DNA from: a virus
Strand: one strand, 5' to 3'
Virus record (IMG/VR): IMGVR_UViG_3300029893_000001
Coordinates: 248,001-312,000 of that record
DNA: 64,000 nt
The notes beneath the pieces were generated by a model. The model saw nothing but the letters and a program-made list of their open reading frames with translations, did no database searches and had not been told where the DNA came from. Positions 59,955-64,000 of the stretch are shown in pieces. Both the position numbers and the translations under genes were made by a program. Each line of letters starts with the position of its first letter. The first letter of the stretch is position 1.

Positions 59955-60611
59955 TCATAGCTTTTCCCTGCGAACTAAAAAACGACTTCGACGAGACGAA
60001 TAAGCAGCAAGCGCAGTACTAAATCGCGGCTCTGCCAAACCGGTTCCATACGCCCACCTAAACTGCTGCCACGTTCTGGTTCCGTAAGAACCAACTTCTA
60101 ACCCAGCGCAGTAGAGGTCAACGCCCTCTGGCGTCTCCTGTGTCGTTACGTACGCTCCTTCTGACATCATGAACTGCTGGGCATCGTGCAGGAGAAGCGT
60201 CGACATCTCTGCGTATTCACTACGCGCCCATGAACCGCCACCGACTGCCTCAGCCGCGAACAACTCTACTTTCATGAAAGTAAGTTGCGTCTCACCTCGA
60301 CGCAAGTTGGACTCTCCGCGAAAGCAAGGAGAGACAGAGAAGTAGAGACTGCCGTTTTCAAACCGTCGATACGGTTCCTGGAGACGGGCTAAGAACCCCT
60401 GTTCAGCGGAACCGATGAGGACTGCCTCTCCAACATCAGTTGCGATAGGTCTAGCACCCAACGGCATAGTTGCTTCCACTACGGGGCGCGGGACTACCCA
60501 TGGGACTTCCATGTACTTATAGCCTTTTTTGGAGTAGAAGGCGTAGGCCCTTGAAATTCTCTCCCAATCAAGGGGAGACACTTCCGAGAAGTCTTTAGCG
60601 TCTAGATCCAT
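59955..60611 (-). CDS. Class II aminoacyl-tRNA-synthetase-like protein
   Basis: 218 residues that resemble only the catalytic core of class II synthetases. YKYMEVPWVVPRPVVEATMP fits motif 1. GSLYFSVSPCFRGE fits motif 2 with the fRxE ATP-binding Arg, followed by a KVELF strand. GTGLAEPRFSTALA fits motif 3 with its invariant Arg. No anticodon-binding domain is present, and the length is about half that of the smallest complete enzyme. Free-standing cores of this type act as HisZ, AsnA or tRNA-modifying enzymes. It lies near two tRNA-Gln genes, but glutaminyl enzymes are class I, so it does not simply charge those. GAGG precedes the ATG. Confidence 0.75.
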   Translation of the reverse strand: MDLDAKDFSEVSPLDWERISRAYAFYSKKGYKYMEVPWVVPRPVVEATMPLGARPIATDVGEAVLIGSAEQGFLARLQEPYRRFENGSLYFSVSPCFRGESNLRRGETQLTFMKVELFAAEAVGGGSWARSEYAEMSTLLLHDAQQFMMSEGAYVTTQETPEGVDLYCAGLEVGSYGTRTWQQFRWAYGTGLAEPRFSTALAAYSSRRSRFLVRREKL

Positions 60612-60840
60612 CGCGAAAAGCCTCTGCAGTGCGATCGGCCATCTTTTGGAGGTCTTCCATCGTTAGCTTGTACTTGCTTTTGGCGTAAGCCCGAATAGCT
60701 CCATACAGGTCTGCAAGCTCACACATAGCCATTATGGCCACACCTTGGTGTTCAGCGTCCTCCAGCTCCTCAAGCTCCTCTCGGATCTTTGAGATCTCGC
60801 CGAACACACCCTTTTTGATCCTGCGCTTGTGATAGCCCAT
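60595..60840 (-). CDS. MazG-like all-alpha NTP pyrophosphohydrolase-like protein
   Basis: 81 residues. GVFGEISKIREELEELEDAE followed by MCELADLYGAI gives the E..E and E..D metal-binding pattern of all-alpha NTP pyrophosphohydrolases (MazG/dCTPase type). Similar KKGVFGE-start proteins are common in phages. It would hydrolyse house-cleaning or regulatory nucleotides, alone or as a dimer. It overlaps the synthetase-like gene by 17 bases and follows a terminator, so the pair forms one small operon. Confidence 0.7.
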   Translation of the reverse strand: MGYHKRRIKKGVFGEISKIREELEELEDAEHQGVAIMAMCELADLYGAIRAYAKSKYKLTMEDLQKMADRTAEAFRDGSRR

Positions 60841-60865
60841 CTTAAATCCTAAGCCTTCAAAGCAA

Positions 60866-60893
60866 GAAAAGCGTGAGCTATCTCACGCTTTTC
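60866..60893. terminator. Bidirectional terminator after the tRNA-Gln genes
   Basis: GAAAAGCGTGAG, loop CTAT, CTCACGCTTTTC. Perfect 12-base stem with A- and T-tracts on both sides. Read leftward it closes the tRNA transcript and separates it from the MazG-like gene. Confidence 0.85.
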
Positions 60894-60895
60894 TA

Positions 60896-60966
60896 TTCGG
60901 GGAGAAGGATTCGAACCTCCATCAGCGGAACCAGAATCCGCTGTCCTGCCATTAGACGATCCCCGA
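60896..60966 (-). tRNA. tRNA-Gln (anticodon CTG)
   Basis: 71 bases. Acceptor TCGGGGA/TCCCCGA with discriminator A; anticodon stem GCGGA/TCCGC around loop TTCTGGT with anticodon CTG, reading CAG. T-loop TTCGAATC. CCA not encoded. It differs from its neighbour mainly in acceptor, anticodon and T-stem. Confidence 0.95.
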
Positions 60967-60969
60967 GTA

Positions 60970-61040
60970 TTGGGGGTGAAGGATTCGAACCCTCACAGGC
61001 GGAACCAAAATCCGCCGTCCTGCCATTAGACGAACCCCCA
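60970..61040 (-). tRNA. tRNA-Gln (anticodon TTG)
   Basis: 71 bases. Acceptor TGGGGGT/ACCCCCA, discriminator A; anticodon loop TTTTGGT with anticodon TTG, reading CAA (and CAG by wobble). Three bases from the CTG tRNA and clearly a duplicated pair. It begins one base after the 61042-61581 gene, so it may be processed from the mRNA. Confidence 0.95.
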
Positions 61041-61041
61041 G

Positions 61042-61581
61042 CTAGTTGACACCGTACTTGTCACTATCGTCAGGGTTCACCAGGAACAAGGTGGTGCCCA
61101 TCTGATCAACAAGATCTTCGGCGTCTAGTTCCGTTGTCGCTGAGTCGCTGTCTGTCGCATCATGATTTTGGTGCCACGCTTCGAGGATGTCCACATGGTC
61201 TTCAAGAGCCCGAGAGAACTCCTCATTGAAGTCTAACATAACCTGACACACCTGACGGTGGCAGTCAAACAAAATTTCATGGGAAGGAGGGCCTGTCCAT
61301 CCAGATTTGTCATAGGCAAGAGCTACAATGTAGCCCAAGAACACATTCATTGTAATGTCTGTAAGCGGGCTATCAGGGTTTGTGAAGACGATGAATTCCT
61401 TGTCTTCGAGGTCTACGCTTCCAGCGAAGCAATTCTCGGGAATATCCATGGTCGCTACAGCAACTTCTCCTTCGACTAAGGGAAGCTTTTCCTCAATCCA
61501 CGCGGACAAAGCAGGGAGCTGATTCTGATCCCAAGAGATTGTCATTTTTGATTTCTCTTCCTTGGTGGCGATCGCATTCAC
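61042..61581 (-). CDS. Hypothetical acidic protein
   Basis: 179 residues, acidic, alpha/beta (VAVATMDIPENCFAGSVDLE, EFIVFTNPDSPLTDITMNVF). The start is either a GTG at 61581 (AAGG upstream) or an ATG at 61545 with GGAAGAG upstream; both are possible. It follows the exonuclease gene with no gap and leads straight into two tRNA genes. No family recognised. Confidence 0.6.
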   Translation of the reverse strand: MNAIATKEEKSKMTISWDQNQLPALSAWIEEKLPLVEGEVAVATMDIPENCFAGSVDLEDKEFIVFTNPDSPLTDITMNVFLGYIVALAYDKSGWTGPPSHEILFDCHRQVCQVMLDFNEEFSRALEDHVDILEAWHQNHDATDSDSATTELDAEDLVDQMGTTLFLVNPDDSDKYGVN

Positions 61582-62316
61582 CTAAACCTTCAGTGAATTC
61601 CAATCGCAGTTTCTCACCACCTTACGAATCCCTTCAGCGACAGACACATGTGAGGCAGGACTAGTGGAAAGATAACTCTCGGAAGAGAAACCAGAAATTG
61701 TATCCAGAGCCGCGTTTACTTCTTCTGCTGTGGCTAACCCCCTGAGATGCGCCCATCGGATGAAAAGCACTACCGTCTGGACAACATCCGTGACGCAGTA
61801 TGTCCCAACTGCTTGGAATCGATTTCGGGCCCAAAGTGCAGCGACGTCAGCTCCTACGGTATCGAGTTTGCCTGGAAGGCCTATTAGAGCAGCCGCATGG
61901 TCGAGCTTCAGTTTATCTGCGGCACCGAAGAACATCATGTGATCTTGAAGGTCGACGTGACCTGTGAGACCGAACCTCTTATCAAAATCCCGTCGGAAAT
62001 GCCAAGCACACGGGATTCCATACTTGAGAGAACGGTAAAGGATCACAGGAATGTCGAATCGACGGCCTGACCAAGTCACAAGCATAGTGTCGTCGTCGAT
62101 CTCAGCTCCAAACTTCTTCAGAGCCTCCGCTTCTGAGTGCTCGTTTAGCCCAAGAACACAAAGTTTTTGCAGGTCGAACGAGTTGCCGAGAACTGCGTAT
62201 GAGATACACGCTACTCGGTGAAACACGGGAAGCGGAAATTCGAACCCCTTTTCATCTAGGCAAACCTTTTGGTCGGGGACTGTTTCTACGTCTACGATCA
62301 CGCACTTCGTGGGCAT
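61582..62316 (-). CDS. DEDDy 3'-5' exonuclease, PolB-like
   Basis: 244 residues from the ATG at 62316 (GGAGG upstream, TAATG overlap with the previous stop). Exo I is VIVDVETVPD with D9 and E11. Exo II is TWSGRRFDIPVI with D88. Exo III is GTYCVTDVVQT with Y173 and D177, the DEDDy form. The sequence, including HVDLQD, matches predicted stand-alone PolB-like exonucleases. It would remove 3' mismatches or damaged ends. No polymerase is attached, so it may serve as a separate proofreader for the replisome whose clamp is encoded two genes upstream. Confidence 0.9.
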   Translation of the reverse strand: MPTKCVIVDVETVPDQKVCLDEKGFEFPLPVFHRVACISYAVLGNSFDLQKLCVLGLNEHSEAEALKKFGAEIDDDTMLVTWSGRRFDIPVILYRSLKYGIPCAWHFRRDFDKRFGLTGHVDLQDHMMFFGAADKLKLDHAAALIGLPGKLDTVGADVAALWARNRFQAVGTYCVTDVVQTVVLFIRWAHLRGLATAEEVNAALDTISGFSSESYLSTSPASHVSVAEGIRKVVRNCDWNSLKV

Positions 62317-62939
62317 TACCACCTCCAACGGAAATTCCGGATCCATTCAGCCCTTCCCTCGGCAGGTTGGGATAGGAATTCTTCTTCTGTCCTTCTCATG
62401 TCGCTATAGAAGTCTTGCACCTGCTCATAGGACGCATCCGTAGGATCGTAAGTATGGGGCTGCCACGGGTACTTGCCGTTGACTTTTAGATTGTCCTCCG
62501 CTTCGATGACATGGCTAATGACGGTGCAGAATGTCTCGTATGTGGGGCATGACCTGTCGTAGTTGCACTCTTTAAGGTGCTGTTTCACATACAATTTCAC
62601 AGGAAGCGGGCTGTGTCCGAGCTTCATGTTGAGCAGCGCTCCTGCGAAAACAATGTTGCTTCCCCCGCTTCCCCCGCCATCATTTACTACAGCCACAAGA
62701 TGCTCTCGGGTAACCTCCCAGGGAGAGTACTTGAAATGCATAGTGGAGAGGTATGTATGGACCCCGGAGTAGAAACAGACCATCTCTTCGTCTAGGTTGT
62801 TTCTATGCATCGATGCAATGACATGACGCCTTCTCGTTTTGACGCAGGCGGGTAGGTCTTCCCAAAGGTACTCCTTCAGGACAGGATTGTTCTGATCGCC
62901 GCCAAAATGGCGGACGCGGTAAATCATAGGCCACGCCAT
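62316..62939 (-). CDS. Hypothetical protein
   Basis: 207 residues, alpha/beta, with several Cys and aromatic residues (YSGVHTYLSTMHFKYSPWEV, LKECNYDRSCPTYETFCTVI). A GGGSGG stretch lies near residue 87-92. It is coupled by overlap to the exonuclease and probably belongs to the replication operon. No family recognised. Confidence 0.65.
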   Translation of the reverse strand: MAWPMIYRVRHFGGDQNNPVLKEYLWEDLPACVKTRRRHVIASMHRNNLDEEMVCFYSGVHTYLSTMHFKYSPWEVTREHLVAVVNDGGGSGGSNIVFAGALLNMKLGHSPLPVKLYVKQHLKECNYDRSCPTYETFCTVISHVIEAEDNLKVNGKYPWQPHTYDPTDASYEQVQDFYSDMRRTEEEFLSQPAEGRAEWIRNFRWRW

Positions 62940-62941
62940 GA

Positions 62942-63313
62942 TCAGGCTCTGTTTCGAAACAAGAACCAGTAACTCGGGTTCTTGGTACTGTTGAACCGAT
63001 ACAGGTAGACCTTTTGGTCCTTGAACAGAATCTTCGGATCTTTGTGGGCTGGCACATCTGCAAGAAACGAGACGTATGAGTCCTGGGCAAAGACTTTCTG
63101 GATATCTCGCTTTAGTTGGAGGATGTACCCTAAGACGGAATTTCCCTCTCCCTCAACTGATGCTAGGGACACATAACTGTCCTCAAATCGTTTGAGGCGC
63201 TTAGGTCTGTTCACAACGACACCGGTTCGGACAACCCAAACAGTATCGGAGTGCGCAACGATCTTCCCCTCGGGGAAGGTATTCCACGGAATTACAGGTT
63301 CCTTGGAGGACAT
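62942..63313 (-). CDS. Hypothetical protein next to the sliding clamp
   Basis: 123 residues, beta-rich at the start (GKIVAHSDTVWVVRTGVVVN) and basic at the end (QKVYLYRFNSTKNPSYWFLF). Its ATG overlaps the clamp stop as TGATG. A helper of DNA replication fits the context; no family recognised. Confidence 0.6.
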   Translation of the reverse strand: MSSKEPVIPWNTFPEGKIVAHSDTVWVVRTGVVVNRPKRLKRFEDSYVSLASVEGEGNSVLGYILQLKRDIQKVFAQDSYVSFLADVPAHKDPKILFKDQKVYLYRFNSTKNPSYWFLFRNRA

Positions 63314-64000
63314 CAGGCCGCCACAGTGGGAATGAGAGCCTTGAACTTACCAGAAACACCAGAAATCAGCAAGAATGAGTCCCAAAATCCAATTTCTACA
63401 TCGCCTGCCTTCGCTAGATTGAGCATTTCTAGGGCGTACCTGGACGATATTTTGGTCAAGAATTTGTCAGTATCCGCCGATACGAGCCCGAGGGAGGTTT
63501 GGGCCGATCCGTGATCGGCTGCACATCTAAAGTGTGCTCGGTTGCCCTTGATGAGAAGATCGATATACGTGTCGTATGCAACCGCCCCCATATGAATAGA
63601 GCTAACTTCTCGGATTGCCTTGGATAGGTCCTCGGCGGTTGTTTTGATGAGGCAGGCTCTCTTGTCGTAATCAATACCCTTTGAGATCCATTCATCGATA
63701 TCGTCTGGTGTAGATTGAATCGCTGGGTGATAGATGTCCAACACATCCGTCTTGAGCCTAAATGTACCCTTGAACACCCCCAATCGGGTTTCCAAGTCTT
63801 GGACGCGACTTAGCACAGTGTGTAAGAATGCGGGCTGAAGCAGGACGTCGAACTCGGTCTGCGGCACCGCAAGGTCCTCTTTGAAGAGGGTTGCACGGTA
63901 ACCATCCGTTGTGGAGATGACAAGTTGCTCCCCTGCTTGAATCCTGATGCCTGCTTGGGCTCCAGGTAGGGCAGACCCGAACGCAACACGCGAAACAGCC
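63313..64000 (-). CDS. dnaN: DNA polymerase sliding clamp, DnaN-like (start beyond window)
   Basis: An open frame of 228 residues continues to the right edge; the start lies outside. The segment GIRIQAGEQLVIS then TTDGYRATLFKEDL is the strand-loop signature of a bacterial beta clamp, where a T-D-G-Y-R turn ends the first repeated fold of each domain. PQTEFDVLLQPAFLHTVL and AEDLSKAIREV also fit clamp alpha helices. Beta-type clamps are rings that tether polymerase to DNA. An in-frame GTG at 63867 would give a shorter protein but splits this signature, so it is not the true start. Confidence 0.78.
   Translation of the reverse strand, partial: AVSRVAFGSALPGAQAGIRIQAGEQLVISTTDGYRATLFKEDLAVPQTEFDVLLQPAFLHTVLSRVQDLETRLGVFKGTFRLKTDVLDIYHPAIQSTPDDIDEWISKGIDYDKRACLIKTTAEDLSKAIREVSSIHMGAVAYDTYIDLLIKGNRAHFRCAADHGSAQTSLGLVSADTDKFLTKISSRYALEMLNLAKAGDVEIGFWDSFLLISGVSGKFKALIPTVAA

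Noticed and set aside
59955-60611. Glutaminyl-tRNA synthetase for the nearby tRNA-Gln genes
   Set aside because: Glutaminyl enzymes are class I with HIGH and KMSKS motifs; this protein has class II motifs and no anticodon-binding domain.
63313-63867. Clamp gene starting at the GTG at 63867
   Set aside because: The reading frame continues upstream to the window edge and encodes the conserved GIRI...TTDGYR segment of a beta clamp, so the gene begins outside.

Overview
The window is a contiguous piece of a large tailed double-stranded DNA phage genome. It carries a large terminase, portal, prohead-type protease, scaffold-like and capsid genes in order. Genes are tightly packed with many ATGA, TAATG and TGATG overlaps, and there are phage tRNA genes and strong bidirectional terminators. 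Replication and metabolism genes sit on the opposite strand. Base composition is near 50 % GC. The host cannot be named from the sequence. A B12-dependent (class II) ribonucleotide reductase points to a host with access to cobalamin, and one late protein (57300-57860) recalls a family I associate with Myxococcota, which is only a hint. Both window ends cut through genes.

Layout: (1) 1-6514, leftward: a SWIM-zinc protein, a DUF2400/TIGR02757 protein, class II ribonucleotide reductase NrdJ, a Cas4/RecB-like nuclease and a DnaG-like primase. (2) 6531-11561, leftward, and 11653-16581, rightward: probable tail or accessory virion genes, including a lysozyme-like protein, an Ig-like protein, a RuvC-like resolvase and a beta-helix tail spike. 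(3) 16583-20286, leftward: a peptide-chain release factor with an RF2-style +1 frameshift signal, a second beta-helix spike and small Cys-rich proteins. (4) 20361-20833: an Hsp20 gene on the plus strand with its own promoter and terminator. (5) 20832-22770, leftward: NAD synthetase and two small genes. (6) 22771-23151: a divergent control region. (7) 23152-57860, rightward: a roughly 35-kb head and virion operon with small and large terminase, portal, protease, scaffold, decoration, capsid, a 2H-phosphoesterase-containing protein, many unknown virion candidates and a 2813-residue giant protein. (8) 57857-64000, leftward: HTH regulator, tRNA-Ser, MPPED-like phosphoesterase, a class II aminoacyl-tRNA-synthetase-like core, a MazG-like protein, two tRNA-Gln genes, a DEDDy exonuclease and the C-terminal part of a DNA sliding clamp.

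How it fits together: regions 1 and 8 serve nucleotide supply, DNA synthesis and repair. Regions 2, 3 and 7 build and arm the virion. Hsp20, NadE, the release factor, the tRNAs and the synthetase-like protein are host-takeover or translation-support functions. The most striking feature is the phage release factor gene, which can only be read whole through a +1 shift at CTT TGA with a Shine-Dalgarno-like GGAGG three bases upstream. This is the arrangement of bacterial prfB autoregulation, here on a domain-1-less factor with a non-canonical PPN motif where RF1 has PxT. No tail sheath, tail tube or clear tape measure was recognised.
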